DNA of 64,000 nucleotides. It comes from Cyathus striatus. Its lineage: Eukaryota > Basidiomycota > Agaricomycetes > Agaricales > Nidulariaceae. The position numbers and the translations under genes were made by a program. Shown in pieces: positions 24,510 through 35,189 of this stretch (position 1 is the stretch's first letter; each line of letters begins with the position of its first letter). The notes beneath the pieces were generated by a model that made no database searches, was not told the origin of the DNA, and saw only the letters and a program-made list of their open reading frames with translations. The stretch lies in the NCBI GenBank assembly GCA_025738555.1, contig JAOVFP010000003.1, forward strand, positions 2,294,001 through 2,358,000. Direction: 5' to 3'.

Positions 24510-25930
24510 CGTTGGGACGGCGATGCGGTCGTGTGGGGTGGTAGGTGGTGGATGCGCAGTGGTGGTGCAGTGGCGGTGGTGGTGGTGGTATTACAGTGTG
24601 AGGTGGCAGTGCGGTGCGAGGTGGTGGAAGTCAGGATGGGGAGGCAGCGGCGTTGCGGTGCTTGGTGCGGTGCTCATCACTTGTAGACAAGAGGAGACAT
24701 GGGGGAGGGGGGCATGCTGGGACTGTGGACGTGGTGAGAGGCGATGGGAGGAGGAGGGGTGATGGCACGGCGTCGGCCTCACCACATTACTAGCGGGACG
24801 GGGAGGCGGCAGCATTGCGGTGCTTGGCGCGGTGCTCATCACTTGCTAGACGAGAGGAGACATGGGGGAGGGGGGCATGCTGGGACTGTGGACTTGACAC
24901 CGATGTCGTCGAGTAGGCAGTGCTACGTCAACGACAGAAAGAAGAGGGTGGGGAAAGGGTGCTGGGGCCACTGACGCGTCGTCATCGTTGTCAACAAGTG
25001 AAGGGAAAGGCTGGGGGCTGTGTAGTTGACACCGACGTCGTCGATGACAAAACAGCAACTAAGGCCCAACACGAGACGGAGGAGGGCAGGGGAGAGGCTG
25101 GGGTCGTTGATTTATCGTTGATGTTGATGACTAGCTGGACGCCGAAGGAGGTGGGCGTGTCAAAGTGTCGAAGAGGGGGTGGCATGAAGAGGAAACGGCG
25201 TGACGAAAGGAGACACGCCATTCCTACGACAACGAGAGGAGGGGGATAGGTGACGGCATGATGTGGTGACGGCAACGAGAGGGGGACGGCGCGGACAGAA
25301 GATGACAATGAGAGGGGGACGGCACGGACAGAAGACGACAATGAGAGGGGACGGCGCGGGCAGAAGATGACATGGTGTCGGGGGAGGAGACCATGGAGAG
25401 GGTGATGGTGCGACGAAGGGAAACGGCATGCCATGCCAGTGACAACGAGAGGAGGGGGTGGATGATGGCCTGATGAGAGGAGGGGGGTGGGTGATGGCGC
25501 GACATGGTGATGAAAACAAGAGGGAGGATGGCAAGGGGAGATAGCAGGGGAGAGAGGAGACACTGGGCAGTGCCACAGCTATGCTTGGACGTCAATCAGG
25601 ATGATCGAATGGCAAGCTGGGAAGCGGTTCGTCGATGGGGACGCTGTGAAATGACAACAGCGCAATGACAACAACGAGATCCAGAGGAACGTACCTTTTC
25701 GAGTCGACACTGGAGAAGGTGGGCACGTGACGACGTTGCCCGTTGACTTGGAGAGGGAGAGGGCCTAGAGAACGAGGGGGTTGAAGAAGCGTGAAGACGG
25801 AGAGAGAACAGAGGGAGGGAGGAGACGTGAGAATGTTGTTGTCAATGATGCGGACAACATCGAATGCACTGGCAGTAACGGCACGTGAGACGTCATCGAG
25901 AATGGGCTATAGGGAGTAATGATCAAGACA
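24510..25930. repeat. G/purine-rich, CpG-rich segment with internal duplications
   Basis: Contains a ~160-bp direct duplication (about 24648-24735 and 24805-24900, sharing GAGGAGACATGGGGGAGGGG and GCATGCTGGGACTGTGGAC). It also has three 32-34-bp units of GACAATGAGAGGGGGACGGC (about 25265-25375). Open frames on both strands reflect composition. It is CpG-rich although the surrounding kilobases are CpG-poor. Confidence 0.75.
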
Positions 25931-25938
25931 CTCACAAG

Positions 25939-26009
25939 GTCCTGTGGCTTACCGGTAATTATCGCCATTGTTAACCGACTAGGTCTTAAGTTCAATTCTC
26001 GTTGGGGAC
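25939..26009 (+). other. tRNA-like / Pol III-promoter-like sequence (possible SINE head)
   Basis: TGGCTTACCGGT resembles an A box (TRGCNNARYNGG) and AGTTCAATTCT resembles a B box, about 45 bp apart. GTCC at the start can pair with GGAC at the end. The anticodon and T stems pair poorly, so this is at best a tRNA relic or SINE head. No other copy was seen in the window. Confidence 0.4.
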
Positions 26010-26094
26010 AAAAGTATTTATGTGAATATTTAAAATTATTTATTTTTACTTAATTATAGTAAGAGACACTAAAGGAATTAATGTACGGAGTCCA

Positions 26095-26369
26095 GCTAGA
26101 TTCCAGCTAGAGTCCAGCTAGAGTCCAGCTGGAGTCCAGGTGATTTCCAGTGATTTCCTGAACTCAGTCCAGTGGACTTCAGGTAGAATCCAGAATTTCA
26201 CCTGGACTACTGGACTTCAGCTGGACTCCGCCTGAACTTAGACATATAAAATAGCATGTCTGAGTCCAGGTGGACTTCAGGTAGAGTCCAGTGGAGTCCA
26301 GGTAGAGTCCAGTGGAGTCCAGGTGGACTTCAGGTGGAATACCTGGACTCCAGGTGGACTCCACCTGAT
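26095..26369. repeat. TCCAGGTGGACT array, right subterminal of KDZ element
   Basis: Units GAGTCCAGCTAGA and GAGTCCAGGTGGACTTCAGG in mixed orientation, ending in TCCACCTGAT, the inverse of the left-end ATCAGGTGGA. Counterpart of 17544-18165. Confidence 0.85.
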
Positions 26370-26402
26370 TCCGTGGAGCAGTGTAATGACCTCCCCTGCC
26401 CC

Positions 26403-26851
26403 TTATCCTTTCTGATCTTGCTCCGTCATTCTGTGTAGCAGAATCCCTTGTAGTGTGAGGTGCAGCCATCCCTTCTGCAGGGATCTGGGCTGATGGACCT
26501 TGTATCTGCCTCCATGTGCTCCTTCATTCGGGAGTATATGGTGGTAAGGGCATGTCTTTTTGCCTCTCTGAAGATATTGAACTGGGTGACCAGAGCATTC
26601 CTGTTTGGCAGGTTGGAGAGGAAGTTTTGAGTTGAGGTTAGCTGATGGTTGGGCATGTTTTGCAAGGCATCACAATATTCATTAATAAGTTCAAGGGGTG
26701 CTGCAGGTTGACCAAGTTGGGTGTGGCAATAATTAATATTGGCAATGATGGGAGGAAGAATGAGGGGTTCAGTTGAATGGATAAAGGTGGGGTGAGTGTT
26801 TTCGGTAGAAGGGAGGGAGCCAGTAGAGGAAGAAACATTGTTGGAAGACAT
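26403..26851 (-). pseudogene. Gypsy accessory ORF, 5' part
   Basis: Starts MSSNNVSSSTGSLPSTENTH at 26851 (an in-frame upstream ATG is at 26881). Contains LINEYCDALQNMPNHQL, REAKRHALTTIYSRMKEHME and a Cys/His segment (CRRDGCTSHYKGFC), then a TGA at 26426-26428. Beyond the stop the frame stays open to the KDZ insertion at 26403 and resumes at 17510 in phase. The predicted protein is a helical, possibly zinc-binding accessory protein of the retrotransposon; function unknown. Confidence 0.7.
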
Positions 26852-26905
26852 TGTGAGGAAGGAATATGACTGGTTAATCATTGGCAGTTTGTAGTAAACT
26901 ATTGA

Positions 26906-28058
26906 TTTAGTTTAGACCAGCTTTCTTCTTATAGTCTTTTAGTAATTCTTGAGCATTGCTCAAGTATTCTTCATGTACCCATTCATCTTTTGCTGATGAA
27001 TATCCCTTCCATCAGATCCTGTATCACATGACTGGTTCTGTGCGTTGATTCTTCTGTTTTTTCAGCATCTTGTGACCAACGATTGCTTCGATCTCCCACT
27101 CTGGCTCAGCTTCAATAAGATCCGGAGGTGGTTCTAAGAAGTTTTTCCCATGGACAGAGGTTTCAATGTATGGCATGAGAAGAATGGTGTTGAAAACAGG
27201 ATGAATGGTCCATTGTTTTGGGAGTTCCAATTTATACATATAAGGTGCCAGTTTCTCAATGATCTTGAAAGGTCCTTCACATCATGGTGCCATTTTCCTA
27301 GATGGGTAAGTGATGGATAGGTTTTTTGTGTTGAGCCACACCATATCTCCAACTTCATATTTTGTGAATCCTTGTCTTTGTGCTTCATGAGTCTTCTGTT
27401 GAGCAATTTGGATGAGGGCTTGTGCTTCTTTTCTAGCTTCTGCCATATCATCTATCCTGATTTCTGCTTCCCTAACATAAGTGGTGTCTCTTACTGTGGG
27501 AGTAATGATCAGTTCGTATCCATGCAGTAAATAGAATGGGGATCTTTGTGTGACTGAGTTAACCTGAGCATTTCTTGATATTTCTGCTTCTGGAATGTGG
27601 TTTGCCCATTCATGTTGTCTAGCACTACAGAAACATCAAAGGTAAGTCTTGATTTCTTGATTCATCCTTTCTGTTTGTCTGTCAGTTTGAGGATGGTAAG
27701 CAGTGGATCCTCTCCATTTGATTTTGTGGAAGTGAAGTATTGCTTGGAATACTTCTGCTATGAATTGTGGATCCTGGTCAGAGATGATTGCATTGGGGTG
27801 GCTGTACCATCTGTAGAGCATTTTTCAGATCAAGGTTGCCATTCTTTCCACGTTAAGTCCCTTCATGATGCAAGGTTCGAAAATTACCCCCTTAGTAGGC
27901 CCATGGTTGACCACAACCATGATAGTGTCAAATCCCTCAGATTTAGGGAGATCAGTAATGAAATCCATGGATACTTGAGAAAATGGTTGAGTATTTTCAG
28001 GTATAGGGATTGGGTTTACTGGTGGTTTTGGTCTTTGATCATATGACATTTGTTGAAA
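26906..28058 (-). pseudogene. Ty3/gypsy pol remnant: integrase and chromodomain
   Basis: Begins inside the integrase core with QVSMDFITDLPKSEGFDTIM (28000-27900), then NAIISDQDPQFIAEVFQ and GSTAYHPQTDRQTERMNQE (27790-27640). It continues to LPKQWTIHPVFN and the terminal chromodomain (WKGYSSAKDEWVHEEYL, about 27000-26950). Frames shift and stop repeatedly; TGA stops flank YRI before WKGY. Gag, protease, reverse transcriptase and RNase H are missing: a deletion joins 57 bp of the 5' LTR directly to integrase at 28058/28059. Confidence 0.88.
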
Positions 28059-28115
28059 GTCAATGAAAAGAAAAGAAAATATATGTAAATAGATAAAAGA
28101 AAGAAAATCATAACA
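28059..28115 (-). mobile_element. Truncated 5' LTR of the gypsy element, followed by TSD GTTAT
   Basis: 57 bp identical to the end of the left LTR, ending CATAACA at 28115. GTTAT at 28116-28120 repeats 16770-16774. Flanking host sequence (GGTGGTTGTGG) matches the empty-site sequence of the related copy near 57520. Confidence 0.88.
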
Positions 28116-28275
28116 GTTATGGTGGTTGTGGTTGTGGTCATGGTCATGGTCATGGTTGTGGTTGTGGTCATGGTCATGAAGTTGAAATTAAATGTCCCTT
28201 GTCAAAGCTTCTTTCCACCTCCTTGGCCACCACAAAGTCATAGTAATACCCTAGCTCCCTAGTGGCTTTTGCAGG
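28116..28275 (-). pseudogene. Ser/Pro-rich repeat family, fragment continued; GGTCAT/GGTTGT hexamer run
   Basis: 28123-28175 is a hexamer repeat (GGTTGTGGTCATGGTCAT). Then AAATGTCCCTTGTCAAAGC and TTCTTTCCACCTCC match 37107-37135 and 57560-57590. It is the continuation of 16353-16774. Confidence 0.65.
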
Positions 28276-28434
28276 TGCCCATACTATGGTACAAAGTTCC
28301 CTTCTTACAAGCTTATTACACTTATCTACATTCTTTAGTCCTCATTATAGGTTGCTTTTGGGGCTCTACTATGCTCAGACATCACTAAAATTCCACATTC
28401 TCAGTCAGGTCCACCAATACCTTTTCATCAGTAA

Positions 28435-29204
28435 TTTACACTCCCCCAGGAGGTCTGTACAGATCTGTACAGACCTGTATAGATACCATACAGAATTTAT
28501 ATAGTGGCTATTATTAATATTAGAGGTGATTATTCTATACAGATTCCATACATATTCTGCATGGATTCTGTGTAGATTTATGCAGAATCTGTAAGATCTA
28601 TTTAATACCTTAATTTTCCTCTTTCAAATCACAATGAATACTATTAAAACTGTTAATTTATAATATCATCTCATTCCTACCACCATCTTGTCTCCATTTC
28701 TGCCTTGTTACAGGTGTCAAGTGTAACCCTAGGTGGAAAGTGTGACACTACATGAAATCTGTGATAAACTCAATATATAGTATTATGCTCAATGCATAGT
28801 GTCATGCTTAATGCAGAGGGTCACACTTAATGTCACACTCAACCCTTAGTGTCATGCTTAATGCATAGTGTCATGTTTAATGCAGAGGGTCACACTTAAT
28901 GCATAGTGTCATGCTTAATGCTTAGTATCACACTCAACTCTTAGTGTCACACTCAATGCTTAGTGTCACAAAATTCTCTATTCTAATTTTCCATAAGGAA
29001 ATAAGTATAATAAGATTCTGTACAGAATCTGTACAGAATTTTTCAGGTCTGTAATGCAGAATTCTGCAGAATCTGCACAGACCCAAAAAGACCTCTGCCA
29101 GAAAGAAAAAAATCTGTGTGGATTCCACACAGATTCCAAAAATTCTGTATGGATTCTGCACAGATTCCACACGGATCTGTACAGAACACCTGGCTAAGTG
29201 TAAA
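28435..29204. mobile_element. MITE-like element with ~30-bp TIRs and CTGTACAG interior
   Basis: Left TTTACACTCCCCCAGGAGG and the reverse complement of the right end TTTACACTTAGCCAGGTGT both continue as TCTGTACAGATC; about 6 mismatches in 33 bp. The interior has repeated ATTCTGTACAGAATCTG-type palindromic units at both ends. The middle (28770-28975) is a minisatellite of CTTAATGCATAGTGTCATG-type units. No clear TSD. A partial copy lies at 12888-12970. Confidence 0.65.
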
Positions 29205-30548
29205 GAGCTCCTTTTCATTGGATTCTTAGATCACCATATTTAATGTAACCCTTTGTTTTTCATGATAGTGTGAAATTCCATCCACTATCATAATATGGCT
29301 CTTTAACATTTGAACATTGATATGACAGCTTTGATGTGACATGTCTGGTCTTGCCTATGTCTGAAAGCCTCAAACTACAATAGCCCTTGTGCTCACTGCT
29401 GCCTACATTGGTGTACTCAAGATGTTAGAGGCTGGGGTTCTTTGAAGTACACTACACTTCCTTCATGTTATCTGCAGAACTGAACACTCAGTCATGTGCA
29501 ACTTTATCAGAAGATTGATGATATATGCATGTTGTAATAAAGAGAGACATTTGTGAGTAATGTTGCATTATACTGTTCATACCTACAGTTTTACAATGCC
29601 ATGAAGTCCTGTGAGTAGTTGTGCATGCACACTGCACAAAGCCACCTGAGAGTTGGGACCAACTGCTGGATACTGCTGTTCTTTTATTAATTGAAAATCT
29701 AGTCAAAATACTGTCTCATAAAATAATTTAAGTACATTTAGTGGGTGGGAATAGCTTGACTACAATATCTACTAGATGTCTATATAGCACATATGAAAGT
29801 TTGGGCAGGATTGCCGAGTTGCCAATTACTGATTTCATTTGATCTCAAGGGTATGCCACTGAAGCTTCAGCAGCATACCTTCAAGTTTATGTTTTACTGA
29901 ATAGGTTGAGTTAAAGAGTATTCTGACAGACAGTGTCAGTGATTTCCAACATACTTCCCTTATCTTCCAATACTGTACCATTGCAATGATGGCCATGATC
30001 AGTTGGACCTTGTGTTCAACTTGTGACTTGTGCATTGTACTCACTTCTGGATCATTAGAATCAGGAGGGGGGAATGAGAGGAGGTTACTCCTCATGCTGC
30101 TGTGGCAGATGCCTGCTTTTAAAATGGAAACTGTCAATGTTTGATTCCCTGCACAAAAGAGTGAGTCTTCAGTTTTTCCATTTGGGACACTGTTAAACAG
30201 ATGTTGATGATGATGCCTAATGCAGCTCAACCCTCAGCACTCAGCATCAATGGGTTATTACAACTGTACTATATGTCTTGATATCTCCCCATTCTTTGTT
30301 AACTAGCTTTTAATCCCCAATGAAAAGTCTTGAATCCATACATTTGCATTAAGTTATCTCCTTGGCATTTTCTCAAACTGAAAGCTGCAGAAGCTCCTCA
30401 CTCTCCAATGTTCTTCAGCCATGGACCAATAACCAAGGACAGTGAATTGCCATTGTGGAATCTACTTGAGTACAATATTGGTATAGGACCCTAATATGTA
30501 ATGATATATCACTTTCCATATACATAACATTTATTTAAGTTGACCAAC
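29205..30548. other. No gene recognised
   Basis: CpG-poor DNA. A minus-strand frame (30230-29835, with KTEDSLFCAGNQTLTV and EVSTMHKSQVEHKVQLIMAI) looks protein-like but has no identifiable domain; it could be a decayed gene fragment. Confidence 0.45.
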
Positions 30549-31899
30549 TTAAGCTTTGACAACTTCAATTAATCCTTTCTGGCTTGTCTTCAGAAGAAAG
30601 CTGTTCATTTGATCCCAAGAAGCAAATGCTGGCTCATCATAAGTTTCAACTTCACTAGAGCTGAAGCAGACCTTTTCCAGCTGGGTTAATGTAGACTCTG
30701 TAAGCAAAGCATCCAAGCACTCCCAACCAGATAGAATTTCTTCATCATAGAACCTCCAATTAGTGGGCCTGTGGGATTCATTGACACAATCCTGCACCAA
30801 CTTGTGTATCATAAAAATGTGGAGGTGTATTTTTCGGATTTCATTTTCCTTAGGTGTGGCAGAAATTATATGAATGGTGATTTCAAACAAATCTTCAGGG
30901 GTATCCAAGAGGAATTCAACATTCAATTTCAGAGTTTTCAAATGAGAAAGTTTGCTTATTTCAAATTTTGATATGCTATCTTAGAGATATAATGTTAGTT
31001 TACTTATATGGATAGACATATTTTATAGAAAACTCACCCAGCCTGAGATTATATGTGTCACAAAACTTGACATCTGTCAAAGTATCTTTACAGGATTTAA
31101 TCAAATTTGCAGCTATTTCTATGCAATCATCCTAATACTGGCAATCAATATCAGAGATTACTAACTTCTCCAGCTTGTACTCCATTGAAGATATGGCATG
31201 GAGGAGAGGCTGAGAGAATTCCATTAATATGGATGTGAAAGTCAAACTTTTCAGGCCCCCATGGCTATTGATGATTGGAAGAGGTTCATAGATCAATTCA
31301 TCACTTTCCACCTCATCCACAAATTTGATACATTCAATATGTACTGTTGGTATGGCAGTGATGCATCTTGCAATAACATGAGGAACATTGTACATTCCAC
31401 TGAGATGTATCCTTTTAAGACATGGTGAAGAAAGAGTTGAGAAAATAGCTTGTCTGCATGATTGTGATAACTTCAGCCAATCACAACCCTGGTGGAAATA
31501 GAGGTCAAAGACTGTTAAGTTTTGGAGCATGCCAAGGAAGTCCAGGAATGTGCTTTGGTACAAGAAACAATGCCACGTTTTCAAATGGAAGTAGTCATAT
31601 ATGTGCAATTTACAGATGTAAAGTGTCAGATCCGGACTTGAGGCTATAAGATCATAAAAACACAAATATTTTGGCATTGCTTTTTCAACAGAATTGTATG
31701 TTGAAAAGTTGACCCTGTGAAACCAGTGATGCCAAGTTATATCTGCAAAAGCTTTACAAGCCAAAGAGCATGCACAAATAGCTGAAAAGCCAACCTCACA
31801 AATAAGAATTATATTGTCAATGAGAGCAACCTCATCTATGATCAATTGGGACTCACATTGCAAATTTGAATAGTGGCCTGCTAAACCTAACCCAGACAC
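30549..31899 (-). pseudogene. F-box-like protein of the basidiomycete expanded family (one in-frame TAG)
   Basis: Exon 31899-31038, intron 31037-30980, exon 30979-30549; phases agree. The N-terminus (LIDNIILICEVGFSAICACSLACKAFADITWHHWF) fits a divergent F-box. Leu-rich segments follow (TLYICKLHIYDYF, GMLQNLTVFDLYFHQG, CLKRIHLSGMYNVPHVI) like those in agaricomycete F-box proteins. A TAG at 31132-31134 interrupts the first exon, yet the frame continues open for 31 more codons to a GTGAGT donor and into the second exon (LKTLKLNVEFLLDTPEDLFEI). No ATG begins the frame; the true start is probably in an exon upstream of a TTTAG or TTTAGCAG acceptor near 31880. F-box proteins recruit substrates to SCF ubiquitin ligases. 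With a single stop this may be a recent null allele or a sequencing error. Confidence 0.65.
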
Positions 31900-33015
31900 C
31901 AGCTATTACCCCAAAGCTCAGCTAACATGTAGCTATAGTTCACAAACTCACCTTTCAGTGGATGGTATAAGATGGTTGTTGCTATCAGGTTATCTATTGA
32001 TTTTGAATCAGTAACATTAAGTTTGTACATGTGTATTGGTGTCATATAGATAAAACACTGCATATCAACTACTTATGATATATAATATGGTGATACATGA
32101 TCCAACAAGTATTGAGCACTGAGATCTAAGACTAAATCAAGCAGGGAAAGGCTCTGTGCTACCACCCTCAAGAACATAGGTTGCCTCAGAACATAGATCT
32201 GCCTAGGATGCAGAATGAGAACCACAACTTTATCATAGCCAATCCCAATCTTGCAGTGAAGGCTTCATGATGAGTCGCACAACCCCCTTGCAGCGGCACT
32301 TCACACTCATAGCCAAAGGCACTTGACATTCTGATTCCAGGGACAGAAAATTCCAAAACACACATCCTGTAGTAGCCAGATGATACCTCCTCACATCACT
32401 CTTAACCCTCGAGACTGAAGGTCATATAGTTCTGCCCACCATTGGACAACTTGCTCACTATTCAATGCTGCTTCAGGTTTGTGATTGGGGTAGTAGACTA
32501 GAACATTTATTATTTGATGATTTTCTGCAAGTGTATGGTGCACAGTGCACAGTGCAAGCTCTTGCAAACCTCAGAGCCCAGCAATCCCAGAACACATACA
32601 TGGACCTCAATATCTGAGTCATCCAACTTGCAATTGGATTCAACACAAGAATGACAAAATCCAATCTTCTATATGTAGAACCCCTGATGCATGGCATTCA
32701 ACAATACTTAAGCACAACAGGCAAGGGTGTCATATTTTACCACTATTCTGGGAGGGAATATTTAAAATAGTTTGTATCTATTTGGCTGTATGATATTTTA
32801 AATCTTATAGCAGTATTCTCTTGTTATATATAACCTAAGACATTCAAAATCTTCACTAGCTAATTTCCTGTTAAAATGCTGTATAAAATTTTAAGTATTA
32901 AATATATATATAAGAGTTTTTTCAGAAACCACTACTTTAAATTTTGTGAGGGAAAGTATTCTCAAAATATTCTTAGATTATTTTACTTATTCCATCAATA
33001 ATAAACAGATTTATT
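31900..33015. other. No gene recognised
   Basis: CpG-poor to 32760, then very AT-rich. Nothing with a recognisable domain on either strand. Confidence 0.5.
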
Positions 33016-33017
33016 AT

Positions 33018-33178
33018 ATATATTCATCAGCCAAATATATTGAAAATATTTACAAACTATTCTTTAAAAATGAATAATATTATGACAATAATTAACGAAT
33101 TTCTTGTATATATTCTTCAGCCAAATATACTGAAAATATTCACTAACTATTCTTTAAAAATGAATAATACTATGACAA
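33018..33178. repeat. Tandem duplication, ~91-bp AT-rich unit
   Basis: TTCAGCCAAATATACTGAAA-type sequence followed by CTATTCTTTAAAAATGAATA occurs at about 33028 and 33119, spaced 91 bp. The wider 32820-33470 stretch is full of GAATATTTT/AAAATATTC dyads. Confidence 0.75.
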
Positions 33179-33299
33179 ATTTTTGCAAATTACAAGTTAT
33201 GAAATATAAAATATTCTGTTCTTTGACATATCTAAAATATGTCCAGAATATTTTAAATAAACAGAAGAATTTTTGTGAATACTTCTCACAATATTCAAA

Positions 33300-34500
33300 C
33301 TAGTTGCCCCTCAGATATCTATTATATATACACTGAATACTTGAAATTTTATACAGTATTTTAATTGAAAACTGGTTACTGTAAATTTAAAATATTTTAG
33401 AATATATACAACAACAGAATACTGCTATAAGATTTAAAATATCACACAGCAAAATAAGTACAAAATAAAGAATAGGGCCAGCAAGTGGCAGGGCCCACTA
33501 CCTCATTTAACAGACACAGGATAAGAGTATACATAAGGCTATGCAGAAGAAAACAAGGAAGGGTGCAAAGTACATGAGGATGGGGAGGAAGGAGAAACAG
33601 AAAGAATGAAAACCACTACTACAATGACATGGAGAACACAAGAAAGAGTGTAATACACCTATCATGTATCTCATGTATCATACATAGCTCTTCCTCACCC
33701 AAGTCCAAGCTTCAACTGCACAACTTGTAGGTTCTCCACAGTGAAAAGTACCAAGTATTTCATTGGTTTTCCACTATGTTGTTCTTGAATGATGCATGAG
33801 GAGAACAAGAACTGCAAGGGAGGAGATGATGGCCTGGAGGATGACAAGTGCCAATGGGACCATATTAGAAGGAAGTCACTGTAGGGTGCATCAGCACAAT
33901 GGAAAAGAAGCCTGACAGGAGGAAAAACTGAGAGTGGAGGTGTAGGAAACAAAAGGAGATGGTGGGAAGGTGAAGAGTAGAGGGATATAGGACATAAGAG
34001 AAGGTTGAGAGTAATGAAGACTCCCAGAAGAGGTAGGGGAAGATCCAAACATACTTCAGGCCAGTGGGACAAGAGGAGCAGGGGAGAAAGGGAACAGAGG
34101 AGAAGGAAGGTTGGCACACAGAACATTGGTGGTTACAATGTTGGCAGACACAGTGTAGGTGGAGACAACATTGTGGGAGTTAGTAAGAGAAGAACAAAGG
34201 GAGGGGGAGAATGGAGACATATGTGTTATCAAGCTGAGACAGACCATCAATTGGTCAAAGTTGGGTTCAGATAGCCAGATATGCCATAGCACATAGTGTT
34301 GCAGTGGGGAGACAACATAGATTGATGTTAAAATGCATATAGGCTTTACAACAATGGTGGCAGGGCTGGAGCTGATGCTGGTGGAGATGAAACAGATGGA
34401 GGCAGAACTTGGTGGTTTTAAATGAGTGTGGTCTATTAGGACAATGTAATAAAGAAAAAGAAAACAAGAGGCAAAAGAAAGAAAGAGCTGGAAATGATAA
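33300..34500. other. No gene recognised; low-complexity purine-rich stretch
   Basis: 33480-34250 is purine-rich on the plus strand (GGAGG, AAGAGG), keeping long minus-strand frames open by composition. It includes near-repeats of ACATTGGTGGTTACAATGTT (34123-34175). Confidence 0.5.
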
Positions 34501-34504
34501 TAGA

Positions 34505-34650
34505 GGGGGGCGGTCAACACATCATCAGTCAACCAGTCACAAATCATCACAAGGCTCCAGCCAATCAGACTCAGATCCTGTTCAAGATCCCAAAATCACC
34601 TTATAGGGAAATCAAGACCACCCTATAACCCAACTACCTTAAAAGGTAGT
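34505..34650 (+). repeat. Dispersed repeat R, copy 2 (inverted relative to 10565-10700)
   Basis: CCAATCAGACTCAGATC, GATCCCAAAATCACCTTATA and CAACTACCTTAAAAGGTAGT match copy 1 in reverse complement. It is the last AT-rich, CpG-poor sequence before the compositional boundary at about 34680. Confidence 0.75.
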
Positions 34651-34679
34651 GGGAATAAGTACAAACTATTTCAAATATT

Positions 34680-35000
34680 CCCCTCCAGAATAGTGATAGA
34701 ATATGTCACTCTTGCCTGTTGTGAAGAGCACAACGCCCTCGCGCCATACCTCGCTGAGAAACTGTCTACAACGAGTATTCAAAAGTCAGCTTGTCGACTC
34801 TGGTAATAGGGAGATCTCCCTCGAGACGACAACGTATGCTCTGAGCACATGGTAGAGCACTGTCTCAAAATGATAGCCCAGCATCCTAGACAAGTCACAT
34901 AGGAGGAGTACAACTCCTGCGAGCGAGTGGAGCAAAGCACCGCCTAGAAGGCGCCATGTAACATTATTACTGTACGAACCCGTACGGTACCCAAAAGTGA
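34680..35000. other. Compositional boundary (AT-rich/CpG-poor to GC-balanced/CpG-normal)
   Basis: To the left CpG is rare; to the right, starting near TCACTCTTGCCTGTTGTG, CpG becomes frequent (GCCCTCGCGCC, CTCGAGACGACAACG). No gene is recognised between 34690 and 35190. Confidence 0.7.
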
Positions 35001-35189
35001 ACCCTACGTAGTGGCAAGAAGGTTCCTCACAAGACGAAAAGTCCAGATAACATGGTCACCTAAGTACACAGAGCCTTTTGCTATCAACGCCAACCCTTTC
35101 GTATACTGCACATCGGGAATCATGCTCAAGTACGCCCGAAGTAGAGAAAGAACAGGCCCCACAGTACCATGTAAATGCGACTGATCCTG

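Larger units (their letters stand above)
17521..26392 (-). mobile_element. KDZ (Kyakuja-Dileera-Zisupton) DNA transposon, 8872 bp, with TIRs and TSD
   Basis: Outer ends are AGTATATTGCACTGCCCCAC (left) and, as reverse complement of the right end, AGGTCATTACACTGCTCCAC; both continue to ATCAGGTGGA. That gives imperfect TIRs of about 35 bp. CCCCTGCCCC is present exactly at 17511-17520 and 26393-26402. Deleting the element plus one direct repeat restores the reading frame of the host gypsy ORF. Contents from the right: tRNA-like sequence, G-rich segment, pyrimidine array, repeat-protein gene and KDZ transposase. Confidence 0.88.

Noticed and set aside
24156..25600. Long open frames on both strands, many Pro/Ser/Leu-rich
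   Set aside because: Composition-driven in pyrimidine/purine tracts; overlapping in several frames and without domains.
33695..34550. Minus-strand 143- and 164-codon frames
   Set aside because: Low-complexity frames opposite a purine-rich stretch; no domain.
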